Below, piece after piece: positions 7,943 through 15,986 of a stretch of DNA of 27,653 bases. Every line of letters starts with the position of its first letter. Within the stretch, counting starts at the first letter, position 1. Source of the DNA: Pseudomonadota bacterium (GTDB taxonomy: Bacteria; Pseudomonadota; Gammaproteobacteria; Xanthomonadales; Xanthomonadaceae); the NCBI GenBank assembly GCA_023386795.1, contig JAEWJB010000155.1:1-27653 (forward strand), in the 5' to 3' direction. Position numbers and translations under genes: made by a program. The notes below the pieces were generated by a model, which was not told the origin of the DNA, did not search any database, and was given only the letters and a program-made list of their open reading frames with translations.

Positions 7943-9397
7943 TCAGGCGGCGTGCGCCAGTGTGGCGCCGTCGGGCTTTGCGGAAAGTGAGGGCGGCGGG
8001 CCGAGCGGCGCCTGGCCGAACCAGTGCAGTTCGTGCGCCAGCGCGGCCACCTCGCCCAGGATCAGCAGCGCGGGCGAACCCACCGCATGCTGTTGGGCCA
8101 ACGCGGCGAGCGCGTCGAGACGGCCAGTAACCACGCGCTGTTCGGGCCGCGAGCCGTTCTCGACCAACGCGAAAGGCGTGGCGGCATCGCGGCCACCGGC
8201 GAGCAGGCGTGCCTGGATGGTTTCCAGCCCGGCCACGCCCATGTAGAAGGCCAGCGTCTGGCGCTCGCGTGCCAGCGCGTCCCAGTCCAGCGTGTCGAGC
8301 GAGTCGCGGCAATGCGCGGTGACCAGGCGCACCGACTGGGCGTGATCGCGATGGGTCAGCGGCACGCCGGCATAGGCGGCGCACGCCAACGCCGCGGTGA
8401 TGCCCGGAACCACCTCGAACGGAATGTCATGCGCGCGCAGGAACTGCAGTTCCTCGCCGCCGCGGCCGAACACGAACGAATCACCGCCCTTCAGCCGCAC
8501 CACGCGGCGGCCGGCGCGTGCGTGTTCGAGCATCAACGCATGGATGCGTTCCTGCAAGGTGCTGTGGCCACGCGCGGACTTGCCCACTTCGATGCGCTCG
8601 GCATCGCGCCGCGCCAGCGCCAGCACCGGGCCGCTGACCAGGCGGTCGTAGAGGATCACGTCGGCTTCGTTGAGCGCGCGCAGCGCGGCCAGCGTGAGCA
8701 AGCCGGGATCGCCGGCGCCGGCGCCCACCAGCACCACCGCGCCACGCGCCGGCGGGGTGGCCTGCGCGAGCTGGCTGTCGAGATAGCGGGCGGCATCGTC
8801 CTCGCGGCGCTGGCGCAGCAGGCGCGGCAGAGGACCGGCCAGCTGTGCTTCGAAGAAACGGCGTCGCGCGCCGGTGTCCGGGAAGCGCGTGCGGATGCGC
8901 GCGCGCTGGCGGGTGAACAGCTCGACCAGGCCGGCCCAGCTGTCGTCCAGCAGGCTTTCCAACCACCGGCGCAGGTGGCGAGCCACCATCGGCGCGCCGC
9001 CGCCGCTGGAGATGGCGACCTGCAACGCGCCGCGTTCGACCACTGCCGGCACCTGGAAGCTGGAGAGCGCCGCATCGTCCACCACGTTGGCGAAGATGCC
9101 CTGCGCCTCGGCGGCGGCAGCCACCGCCTGGTTGACCGCGAGGTCGTCGGTGGCGGCAATCACCAGCCAGGTCCGCGGCTGCAACCAGCCGGGTTCGAAC
9201 TCGCCGGCCCACCACTCGATGGCGTCGTCCCCGGCGGCCTGGCGCAGTGCGGGGGTCAGGTCGGGCGCGCCCACCCGCACCTTCGCGCCGGCATGGCGCA
9301 GTGCCTGCACCTTGCGCTCGGCGACGGCCCCACCGCCGACCACCAGCACCGGTCGGCCGCGCAGGTCGGCGAAGAGGGGAAACAGGGCAGGGCTCAC
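7943..9397 (-). CDS. cysG: Siroheme synthase (trifunctional)
   Basis: Makes siroheme, the cofactor of the sulfite reductase CysI, from uroporphyrinogen III by methylation, NAD-dependent oxidation and ferrochelation. The 484 residues comprise an N-terminal dehydrogenase/chelatase domain and a C-terminal methyltransferase. The first has the NAD loop VLVVGGGAVAERK, NVVDD with D107 (matching the catalytic E. coli D104) and SSGGG with S131 (matching S128). The second runs from about residue 220 and has VVLVGAGAGDPGLLTL, YDRLVS with D251, RLKGGDSFVFGRGGEE and PLTHRDHAQSV. The start codon is GTG at 9397; there is no ATG before the domain and no strong ribosome site, so translation may be weak. It is first in a cysG-cysK operon and divergent from cysB. 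Confidence 0.95.
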   Translation of the reverse strand: MSPALFPLFADLRGRPVLVVGGGAVAERKVQALRHAGAKVRVGAPDLTPALRQAAGDDAIEWWAGEFEPGWLQPRTWLVIAATDDLAVNQAVAAAAEAQGIFANVVDDAALSSFQVPAVVERGALQVAISSGGGAPMVARHLRRWLESLLDDSWAGLVELFTRQRARIRTRFPDTGARRRFFEAQLAGPLPRLLRQRREDDAARYLDSQLAQATPPARGAVVLVGAGAGDPGLLTLAALRALNEADVILYDRLVSGPVLALARRDAERIEVGKSARGHSTLQERIHALMLEHARAGRRVVRLKGGDSFVFGRGGEELQFLRAHDIPFEVVPGITAALACAAYAGVPLTHRDHAQSVRLVTAHCRDSLDTLDWDALARERQTLAFYMGVAGLETIQARLLAGGRDAATPFALVENGSRPEQRVVTGRLDALAALAQQHAVGSPALLILGEVAALAHELHWFGQAPLGPPPSLSAKPDGATLAHAA

Positions 9398-9437
9398 GGG
9401 AGGCGCTGGCGGGAAGGGAGGGCTGACCGTAAACCCC

Positions 9438-9494
9438 GCTTATAGCCGTCGGAAATGACTTCATGCACCCATCAAATAGCCTTCGGTTATAAGC
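9438..9494. promoter_or_regulatory. Divergent cysG / cysB control region, candidate CysB sites or -10 boxes
   Basis: gcttatagcc at 9438-9447 and ggttataagc at 9485-9494 are inverted copies with one mismatch, so each strand carries a TATAAG facing outward. A second layer is a direct repeat, tatagccgtcgg (9441-9452) and aatagccttcgg (9475-9486). They could be the -10 boxes of the two divergent promoters, CysB half-sites, or both. No good -35 is seen, which would fit activator-dependent promoters. Confidence 0.5.
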
Positions 9495-9553
9495 TTGGCC
9501 CGCGGATTCCCGTACATTCGTTCAGCCGCCCCCACGCCCACCGCGATTCCACG

Positions 9554-10537
9554 ATGACGCTGACGCAACTCCGCTACCTGGTCGCCATTGCCGATGCCGA
9601 ACTCAACATCACGTTGGCGGCGGCGCGCGTGCATGCCACCCAGCCGGGGTTGTCCAAGCAGCTCAAGCAGCTGGAGGACGAACTGGGCTTCCTGCTGTTC
9701 GTGCGCAAGGGACGCAGCCTGGAATCGGTGACCCCGGCCGGCACGGAAGTGATCCACCGCGCGCGCGCCGTGCTGGCGGAGGCCAACAACATCCGCACCT
9801 ACGCCGCCAACCAGCGGCGCGAGGCGCAGGGCCAGCTGACCCTCACCACCACCCATACGCAGGCGCGTTTCGTGCTGCCGCCCGCGGTGGCGCAGATCAA
9901 GCACGCCTATCCGCAGGTGAGCGTGCACCTGCAGCAGGCCGCCGAAAGTGCCGCGCTGGACCTGCTCAGCCAAGGCGATGCCGACATCGCCGTGGTCAGT
10001 ACCGCCGGCAGCGAACCCGGCGCCGGCATCGCGGTGCCGCTGTACCGCTGGCGCCGGCTGGTGATCGTGCCGCGCGGCCACGAGCTGGACCGCGGCGGCC
10101 GCGCCCCCGACATGCAGGCGTTGGCGGCCCAGCCGCTGATCAGCTATGAATCCTCCACCCGCACCGGCTCTTCACTGCAACGCGCTTTCGCCGAAGTCGG
10201 CCTGGAACCGCGCATCGCGCTCACCGCGCTGGATGCGGACCTCATCAAGACCTACGTGCGCACCGGCCTGGGCGTGGGCCTGGTCGCGGAGATGGCGATC
10301 GGCGGCGATGACACCGACCTGCGCGCCTGGGCCGCCCCGGCGCCGATCGCCGAGTGCATCGCCTGGGCCGTGCTGCCCCGCGACCGCGTGCTGCGCGACT
10401 ACGCACTGGAACTGGTCAACGTGCTCGCCCCGCAGATCGACAAGCGCGACCTGCGCCGGGTCCTGGACGGCAACCAGGCGCCGAACTGGCCCGAGCCGCC
10501 GACGTGGGAATCGCTCACCCAGACCATCACCAGCTGA
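9554..10537 (+). CDS. cysB: LysR-family regulator of sulfur assimilation, CysB type
   Basis: Expected activator of the cys genes. CysB binds DNA as a tetramer with N-acetylserine or O-acetylserine as inducer and sulfide or thiosulfate as anti-inducers. The 327-residue length is close to E. coli CysB. The N-terminal winged helix-turn-helix covers about residues 1-60 (LAAARVHATQPGLSKQLKQL). The TTTHTQARF segment places T100, T102 and Q103 where the sulfate-contact residues of the known CysB structure lie, which separates it from generic LysR proteins. YESSTRTGSSL and GLGVGLVAEMAI of the effector domain also fit. ATG 9554 begins the helix-turn-helix domain; the open frame back to 9455 crosses the promoter. 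It diverges from cysG-cysK, the usual LysR position next to a target. Confidence 0.93.
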   Translation: MTLTQLRYLVAIADAELNITLAAARVHATQPGLSKQLKQLEDELGFLLFVRKGRSLESVTPAGTEVIHRARAVLAEANNIRTYAANQRREAQGQLTLTTTHTQARFVLPPAVAQIKHAYPQVSVHLQQAAESAALDLLSQGDADIAVVSTAGSEPGAGIAVPLYRWRRLVIVPRGHELDRGGRAPDMQALAAQPLISYESSTRTGSSLQRAFAEVGLEPRIALTALDADLIKTYVRTGLGVGLVAEMAIGGDDTDLRAWAAPAPIAECIAWAVLPRDRVLRDYALELVNVLAPQIDKRDLRRVLDGNQAPNWPEPPTWESLTQTITS

Positions 10538-10617
10538 GCAGGCTACCCGGCGCGCGCTGCGACAATGCGTCGCGTGCTTGATCTTCACCGGCCGCCGCCA
10601 CTTCGCCGGCCGCTAGA
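10538..10617. other. Spacer between cysB and the copper module
   Basis: Eighty bases of GC-rich sequence with short CCGGC/GCCGG complementarity (10588-10592 and 10605-10609) and no T-run. A TAGAAT at 10613-10618 resembles a -10 box but overlaps the first ATG of the next gene and has no -35 partner. No promoter or terminator is called. Confidence 0.35.
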
Positions 10618-11070
10618 ATGCCGGTCGTGATCCGCGCCCGGCCCCTGCAGACCGTAATGGCCCGACTCGCCTGGCTGGCGATCGCGCTGATGCTGTGCGC
10701 GCCGCTGCTGAGCCGCGCGTTGCAGTCGCCGATGGGCGCCCGTTTCGCCGAGCTGTGCACGACGCAGGGGTTGAAGCGGGTCGCACTGGACGTGCCGGCG
10801 GCGATGTCCGCGAGCATGGATCACCACGCCGCCGCACAGGCCGGCCACGCGATGCCGCAGGGAGGCGGCGACCCCCACGCGATGCATGGCGGCGAGGCCG
10901 CCTGCGACTACTGCCTGCTGGCGATCCGACTGCTGCCGGCGTTGGCGATTCTGTTCTGCTGGCTGCGCCTGCCGCACACCGCCGGCCCACGCACGACGGC
11001 CATCGCCTGGCCGCGGGTATTGCACGCATGGCCGGCCCATCCGGCCCGGGGACCTCCGCTGGCGGCTTGA
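10618..11070 (+). CDS. DUF2946-type small protein of a copper-uptake locus
   Basis: A 150-residue protein with an N-terminal hydrophobic segment (about residues 14-31, signal anchor or signal peptide), a His/Met-rich middle, a CxxC (C96-x-x-C99, CDYC) and a second hydrophobic segment (about 100-117). The middle holds H69, H70, H77, M79, H87, M89 and H90, including two HxM units. This composition and the position directly before a copper receptor gene match the DUF2946 family, whose biochemical role is unknown. Periplasmic or membrane-bound copper handling is my inference. The start may be 10618 or the ATG at 10657, which would give a cleaner signal sequence; neither has a clear ribosome site. 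The stop overlaps an ATG (TGATG at 11068-11072) in frame with the receptor. Confidence 0.78.
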   Translation: MPVVIRARPLQTVMARLAWLAIALMLCAPLLSRALQSPMGARFAELCTTQGLKRVALDVPAAMSASMDHHAAAQAGHAMPQGGGDPHAMHGGEAACDYCLLAIRLLPALAILFCWLRLPHTAGPRTTAIAWPRVLHAWPAHPARGPPLAA

Positions 11071-11141
11071 TGCCGCCCGCCATCCATCCGACCCGCGCGC
11101 GCTGCCCGACAGCGCGTGCCCGCCGTGTTCCCGGAGTCACC

Positions 11142-13208
11142 ATGTCCTTTCGTTCCGAATCGCCGGCCATCCCGGCGCGCCTGGCGTGCGCGCTGGCCGC
11201 CGTGCTTGCTCCCGTCCTCGCGCATGCTGCCGATGCCCCGGGGGGCGACGCCCGCACGCTCGACGCCATCGTCGTCACCGCCGCCGCGCCCGACGGCCCG
11301 CTCACCTGGGTCACCGACCCGCGCCTGCCGCGCCAACCGGTGCCGGCCAGCGATGGCGCCGATTACCTGAAGACCGTCCCGGGCTTCTCCGCCATCCGCA
11401 ACGGCGGCACCAACGGCGACCCGGTGCTGCGCGGCATGTTCGGCTCGCGGCTCAACGTGCTCAGCAACGACGGCAGCCTGATCGGCGCCTGCCCGGCGCG
11501 CATGGACAATCCGCTTTCCTACATCGCGCCGGAAACCTACGACCGCCTTGTACTCGTCAAGGGCCCGCAAACGGTGCGCTGGGGCCCCGGCGCCTCGGCC
11601 GGCACCGTGCGTTTCGAGCGCGAAACCCCCCGCTTCGCTGTTCCCGGCGCGCAGGTGGACGCCAGCGCGCTGGTCGGCTCCTTCGACCGCAATGACCAGG
11701 TGCTCGACGCTACCGCCGGCAACCGCCTGGGCTATGTGCGCATCAACGGCAACCGTTCCGAATCGGATGACTATGAAGACGGCCACGGCGAGGTCGTGTC
11801 CTCGCGCTGGCGCAAATGGAACACCGATGCGGCCATCGGCTGGACGCCCGACGCCGACAGCGTGCTGGAAATCAGCGCCGGCACCGGCGACGCGCTGGCG
11901 CGCTATGCAGGCCGGGGCATGGACGGCGCCTCGTTTCGCCGCCACAGCTACGCGGCTCGGTACGTGCATGAAAACCTGCCGGGCGCATGGGACCGCGTGG
12001 AAGCGAACGTCTACTACAACGACGCCGACCACGTGATGGACAACTACAGCCTGCGCACGCCGAACCCGATGTCGTCGATGCCGATGCCGATGGCCTCCAA
12101 CGTCGACCGCCGCACCACCGGCGGACGGGTCGCGGTGGACTGGCGCTGGGACGACATCGCCCTGGCCGCGGGCGTGGACGCTCAGGACAGTCGTCACCGC
12201 GACCGCAGCGCCAGCGGGCGCGGCGTGTACGCCACGCTGCCCTGGAACGTGGACGCGCGCTTTTCCAACCTCGGGATGTTCTCGGAGATCACGGTCGGCG
12301 CGGGCCAGCCGAATCGCTGGGTGGGCGGCCTGCGCATGGATCGCGCGCAAGCCACGGACGAGCGCGCCACCATCGGCATGATGGGCATGCCCAATCCCAC
12401 GGCGGGCCGGGAGCGGCGCGAATGGCTCGGCAGTGGCTTCCTGCGTCGCGAGCAGGATCTTTCCGCAACCACCACCTGGTATGCGGGCCTGGGGCATGTC
12501 GCGCGCATGCCGGACTACTGGGAACTGTTCTCCGCCGACGCTGGCCCGGCGGGGGCAGTGAATGCCTTCGCCGCCATCGCGCCGGAGCGCACCACGCAGT
12601 TGGATATCGGCGCGCAGTACCGCGGCGAGCACCTGCAGGCCTGGGTGTCGGCCTACGCCGGCAGGATCAACGACTACATCCTGTTCGAATACCGCGACGG
12701 CGGCATGATGGGCAGCACCACCGCGGCAAGGAACGTGGACGCGCGAATCGCCGGTGGCGAGGCTGGCCTGGAATGGCACCTGCACGATGGCTTCAAGCTG
12801 GGTGGGACGCTGGCCTATGCCTGGGGCGAGAACCGCAGCGACGGGGGCGCATTGCCGCAGATGCCGCCATTGGAGGCGCGCTTGAGCGCGGCCTACGAGG
12901 GCGCGCGCTGGTCTGCTGGCGCACTGCTGCGCGCGGTGGCCAGGCAGGGGCGCGTGGCGGTGGACGAAGGCAACGTCGTGGGCCGCGACCTGGGCCAGAG
13001 CGCAGGATTTGCGGTGTTCTCCCTCAACGGCGGATATCGCTTCAGCGATGCGCTGGCGCTGACGGCGGGCGTGGACAACCTCTTCGACCGCGCCTATGCC
13101 GAGCATCTCAACCTGGCAGGGAGCGCGGATTTCGGCTATCCGGCTGATCCTGTGCGGATCAATGAGCCTGAGCGCAGTGTGTGGGTGAAGCTCAACTATC
13201 ACTACTGA
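11142..13208 (+). CDS. oprC: TonB-dependent copper receptor, OprC/NosA family
   Basis: A 688-residue outer-membrane receptor for copper. Signal peptide about residues 1-29 (LAPVLAHAA), TonB-box-like LDAIVVTA at 40-47, plug domain with GGTNGDPVLRGMFGSRLNVL, then a 22-strand-type barrel. The copper site of OprC, described as CxxxM plus HxM, is present: C117 and M121 in GACPARMDNP, and H297 and M299 in DADHVMDN. A Met-rich loop (about 310-317, MSSMPMPM) follows the second half-site. The start at 11142 has GGAG at 11133-11136. An in-frame ATG at 11070 overlapping the upstream stop would add 24 Arg/Pro-rich residues before the signal peptide and is less likely. It forms a probable operon with the DUF2946-type gene. 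The symbol is by family; nosA is the other name used. Confidence 0.93.
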   Translation: MSFRSESPAIPARLACALAAVLAPVLAHAADAPGGDARTLDAIVVTAAAPDGPLTWVTDPRLPRQPVPASDGADYLKTVPGFSAIRNGGTNGDPVLRGMFGSRLNVLSNDGSLIGACPARMDNPLSYIAPETYDRLVLVKGPQTVRWGPGASAGTVRFERETPRFAVPGAQVDASALVGSFDRNDQVLDATAGNRLGYVRINGNRSESDDYEDGHGEVVSSRWRKWNTDAAIGWTPDADSVLEISAGTGDALARYAGRGMDGASFRRHSYAARYVHENLPGAWDRVEANVYYNDADHVMDNYSLRTPNPMSSMPMPMASNVDRRTTGGRVAVDWRWDDIALAAGVDAQDSRHRDRSASGRGVYATLPWNVDARFSNLGMFSEITVGAGQPNRWVGGLRMDRAQATDERATIGMMGMPNPTAGRERREWLGSGFLRREQDLSATTTWYAGLGHVARMPDYWELFSADAGPAGAVNAFAAIAPERTTQLDIGAQYRGEHLQAWVSAYAGRINDYILFEYRDGGMMGSTTAARNVDARIAGGEAGLEWHLHDGFKLGGTLAYAWGENRSDGGALPQMPPLEARLSAAYEGARWSAGALLRAVARQGRVAVDEGNVVGRDLGQSAGFAVFSLNGGYRFSDALALTAGVDNLFDRAYAEHLNLAGSADFGYPADPVRINEPERSVWVKLNYHY

Positions 13209-13512
13209 TTTCAGGTTGCGCGGCACTGTTCGGTGCGGCGCGTTGCGCGGCTTGCGGTGGGGCCCCGCTGCCGCCGGGGTGGGCGTGTCGCTTCCGGCGT
13301 ACTTCCTGTACTCAGTCAGCGAACGCAGGCCATCCATGGCCTGCTCACGCCCACCCCGGCGGCAACGGGGCAGGGCGCCTCATCTCCCCACTTCGAATGG
13401 CGAAGGCGAGCAGCGAAGGACCAATGAGCAAGGACCACGGCGTGTCCCGAAAGCGCCAAGCCCCCGCCCGCCATGCACGGATCGATGCGAGCCGACGAAA
13501 GCAAAACCCCCG
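13209..13512. other. Gene-free spacer between copper receptor and cysH
   Basis: About 300 bases with convergent genes on both sides. It holds the large inverted repeat described separately (13262-13371), a short hairpin cttcg/cgaag near 13390, and the 13-base match to the window-start element (13436-13448). Open frames crossing it have no ribosome site and no recognisable protein, so I call no gene. No classical T-run terminator is visible for either flanking gene. Confidence 0.6.
13262..13371. repeat. Long near-perfect inverted repeat with internal hairpin
   Basis: The arms at 13262-13287 and 13346-13371 are reverse complements at 25 of 26 positions. The single difference can still pair as G-U in RNA on one strand. 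Within the enclosed segment, 13325-13333 and 13336-13344 form a perfect 9-bp hairpin with a 2-base loop, a design like that of the element at 1-92. It lies between convergent genes and may also end transcription. It probably belongs to a dispersed intergenic repeat family of this genus. Confidence 0.75.
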
Positions 13513-14238
13513 TCAAATATCCTCGTGAATCCCGCACTCCCGCTTCAGCCCGAAGAAGCGCGTGTCCTCCTCTCGCATCCCGGGCTCCCAGCGGCGGGTC
13601 GTATGGAAATCGCCAATCGACACGTAGCCCTGTTCCCACAGCGGGTGATACGGCAGATCGTGCGCCTTGAGATAGCGCCATACATCCCGATCGCTCCAAT
13701 CCGCGATCGGGCTCACCTTGAAGCGCTCGCCCCTGCGCTGCACGATCGGCGTCTGCGCGCGGCTGGCTGACTGCTGCCGGCGCAACCCCGTGAACCACGT
13801 GCCGACATTCAATTCGTCCAACGCCCGCCGCATCGGTTCCACCTTGCGCAGGCTGTTGTATTGCTCGATGCCGACCACGCCCTGTTCCCACAACCGCCCA
13901 TGCCGCGCTTCCATCCACGCCCGGCTCACCAGCGGGCGGAACACCTTCAGGTTGAGCTGCAACCGTTCGGTCAACTCGTCTGCGAAGCGGTACGTCTCCG
14001 GGAACAGATACCCCGTGTCCACCAGGATCACCGGGATGTCCGGCTTCTGCCGGCTCAGCATGTGCAAGGCCACCGCCGACTGCGCCCCGAAACTGGACGA
14101 CAGCGCCGCCTCCGCGGGCCCGTTCGCCAGTGCCCATGCCACGCGCTCCTCCGCGCTGCATCGCTCCAGACGCGCATTGAGGGCGTCGAGGTCTTGCAGC
14201 GCGTCGGTCTTGGCCGAAGAGACGGGCAGGGCGGTCAT
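13513..14238 (-). CDS. cysH: Phosphoadenosine phosphosulfate (PAPS) reductase
   Basis: Reduces PAPS to sulfite with thioredoxin. The 241 residues are of usual size. SSSFGAQSAV (47-56) forms the nucleotide loop, DTGYLFPETYRFADEL follows, then TGLRRQQSASRA, and the C-terminal ECGIH carries the catalytic cysteine C235. Only one other cysteine (C27) is present. The CC...CxxC iron-sulfur motif of APS reductases is absent, so the substrate is PAPS, in line with the APS kinase domain encoded at 18925. The ATG overlaps the cysI stop in an ATGA arrangement (14235-14238), implying translational coupling. It is last in cysJIH. Confidence 0.95.
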   Translation of the reverse strand: MTALPVSSAKTDALQDLDALNARLERCSAEERVAWALANGPAEAALSSSFGAQSAVALHMLSRQKPDIPVILVDTGYLFPETYRFADELTERLQLNLKVFRPLVSRAWMEARHGRLWEQGVVGIEQYNSLRKVEPMRRALDELNVGTWFTGLRRQQSASRAQTPIVQRRGERFKVSPIADWSDRDVWRYLKAHDLPYHPLWEQGYVSIGDFHTTRRWEPGMREEDTRFFGLKRECGIHEDI

Positions 14239-15935
14239 ACGAGTTCCAGTTGGACTTGGCGGTGGGTGGGGTACGGCGGCAGCGCGACGACGCCTGCGCG
14301 GTGCAGGAAGTCGCCGAAGCCTTCGTCGCCGCCACGCTCGGCGGCGTAGCGGGCGAACAGCGAATCGAGCGCGGCCAGGATCTCCGCCTCGGTAATGTTT
14401 TCGCGATACAGCGTGTTCAAGCGCTGCCCGCGACGGTCGCCGCCGAGCATCAGGTTGTAGCGGCCCGGCGCTTTGCCCACGAGGGCTATCTCGGCCAGGT
14501 ACGGCCGAGAGCAGCCATTGGGACAGCCGGACAGGCGCAGCACGATCGGCGTATCGACCAGGCCGTGCGCTTCCAGCAGCGGCTGCAGTTTCGCGTTGAA
14601 ATCCGGCAGGTAGCGTTCGGCCTCGGCCATCGCCAGGCCGCAGGTCGGCAGCGCCACGCAGGCCATTGCACCGCGGGCCAGCGCGCTCGGTGCCAGGTTG
14701 CCCGCATCGAGCCCGTGCGCTGCCACCAACGCGTCGATGCGTGCGCGCTGCGCCGCCGGCACGCCCGCGATGACCAGGTTCTGGTTCGGTGTCAGCCGGA
14801 ACTCGCCCTCATGGAAGCGCGCGATCTCGCGCAGGCCGCTCAGCGCGGTGCGGCCATCGCCGTCGGCAATGCGCCCGGCCGGCAGCGAGAGCGTCAGGTG
14901 CCAGCGGCCATCCTCACCCTCGACCCAGCCATAGCGGTCGCCGTTGTGATCGAAGGTGAAGCCGCGCGCCGGGGCAAGCGCAAGTCCGGCGCGGCGCTGG
15001 ATCTCCGCGACGATGAAATCCAGCCCCTTGTCGTCGATGGTGTACTTGAAGCGCGCGCGCTTGCGCACCTCCCGGTTGCCGAAGTCGCGTTGCGTGGTCA
15101 CCACGGCGGTGGCGATGTCCAGCAGGCGCTCACGCGGGAACCAGCCGACCACGTTGCCCACGCGCGGCCACGTCTCCGCATCGCCGTGCGTGGCCCCCAT
15201 GCCGCCGCCGATGACCAGGTGGTAGCCGGTCAGCGCGCCTTCCTCGACCGTGCCGACGAAGCCCAGGTCATTGGCGAACACGTCCACGTCGTTGATGGGA
15301 GGCAGCGCGAAGCCGATCTTGAACTTGCGCGGCAGGTAGCGGTCACCGTAGATCGGCTCGTCTTCCTCGCCGCTGCCCGAGACGCGCTCCTCGTCCAGCC
15401 AGATTTCGTAATAGGCGCGGGTATTGGGCAACAGGTGTTCGGAGGTGCGCGCCGCATCGGCATACAGCTGCGCATGCACGGGCGAGCGCAATGGGTTGGC
15501 CGCCACCAGCACGTTGCGATTGACGTCGCCGCACGCTGCCAGCGTGTCGATCAACGCGGCGTTGATCGCCTGCATCGTCGCCTTCAGCTCGCGCTTGATC
15601 ACGCCATGGAACTGGAACGCCTGCCGCGTGGTGACGCGCAGCGAATGGTTGCCGTAGCGCGTGGCGATGGCATCCAGTTGCAGCCACTGCTGCGGCGTGA
15701 CCACGCCGCCGGGCGTGCGCGTGCGGATCATGAACTGGTAGGCCGGCTCCAGCTTCTGCCGGCGGCGCTCGTCGCGCAGGTCGCGGTCGTCCTGCTGGTA
15801 GCTGCCGTGGTACTTGATGAGGGTCTGGTCGTCCTCGCGCAGGGCGCCGGTGACCGGGTCGGCCAGGCTTTCCAGCAGCGAGCCGCGCAGCCGGCGGCTG
15901 GCGGATTTGATGTCTTCGACGGAATGCGTGCTCAT
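14235..15935 (-). CDS. cysI: Sulfite reductase hemoprotein beta subunit
   Basis: Reduces sulfite to sulfide with six electrons supplied by CysJ, using coupled siroheme and a [4Fe-4S] cluster. The length of 566 residues is close to E. coli CysI (570). The cluster ligands are C426, C432, C471 and C475 (CVALPTC and SGCPNGC). RVTTRQAFQFHG and the ANPLRSP region fit the siroheme-binding half, and FRLTPNQNLVIAG the second repeat. It lies 51 bp after cysJ and overlaps cysH by 4 bp. No clear ribosome site precedes the ATG, so expression may depend on read-through from cysJ. The siroheme comes from CysG encoded in the same window. Confidence 0.96.
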   Translation of the reverse strand: MSTHSVEDIKSASRRLRGSLLESLADPVTGALREDDQTLIKYHGSYQQDDRDLRDERRRQKLEPAYQFMIRTRTPGGVVTPQQWLQLDAIATRYGNHSLRVTTRQAFQFHGVIKRELKATMQAINAALIDTLAACGDVNRNVLVAANPLRSPVHAQLYADAARTSEHLLPNTRAYYEIWLDEERVSGSGEEDEPIYGDRYLPRKFKIGFALPPINDVDVFANDLGFVGTVEEGALTGYHLVIGGGMGATHGDAETWPRVGNVVGWFPRERLLDIATAVVTTQRDFGNREVRKRARFKYTIDDKGLDFIVAEIQRRAGLALAPARGFTFDHNGDRYGWVEGEDGRWHLTLSLPAGRIADGDGRTALSGLREIARFHEGEFRLTPNQNLVIAGVPAAQRARIDALVAAHGLDAGNLAPSALARGAMACVALPTCGLAMAEAERYLPDFNAKLQPLLEAHGLVDTPIVLRLSGCPNGCSRPYLAEIALVGKAPGRYNLMLGGDRRGQRLNTLYRENITEAEILAALDSLFARYAAERGGDEGFGDFLHRAGVVALPPYPTHRQVQLELV

Positions 15936-15986
15936 GGCGATCTGGCTGGCAGCGGAAGGAGGCGGGCGACGAACGGCGCTCGGCCG

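Noticed and set aside
5437..8130. 897-codon plus-strand frame running from the TonB receptor across cysK
   Set aside because: It crosses a strong terminator and overlaps two real genes in other frames; its Arg/Pro/Gly-rich product has no recognisable fold.
10908..13337. 809-codon minus-strand frame opposite the copper module
   Set aside because: Antisense to a well-recognised receptor with signal peptide and copper motifs; composition is typical of a shadow frame.
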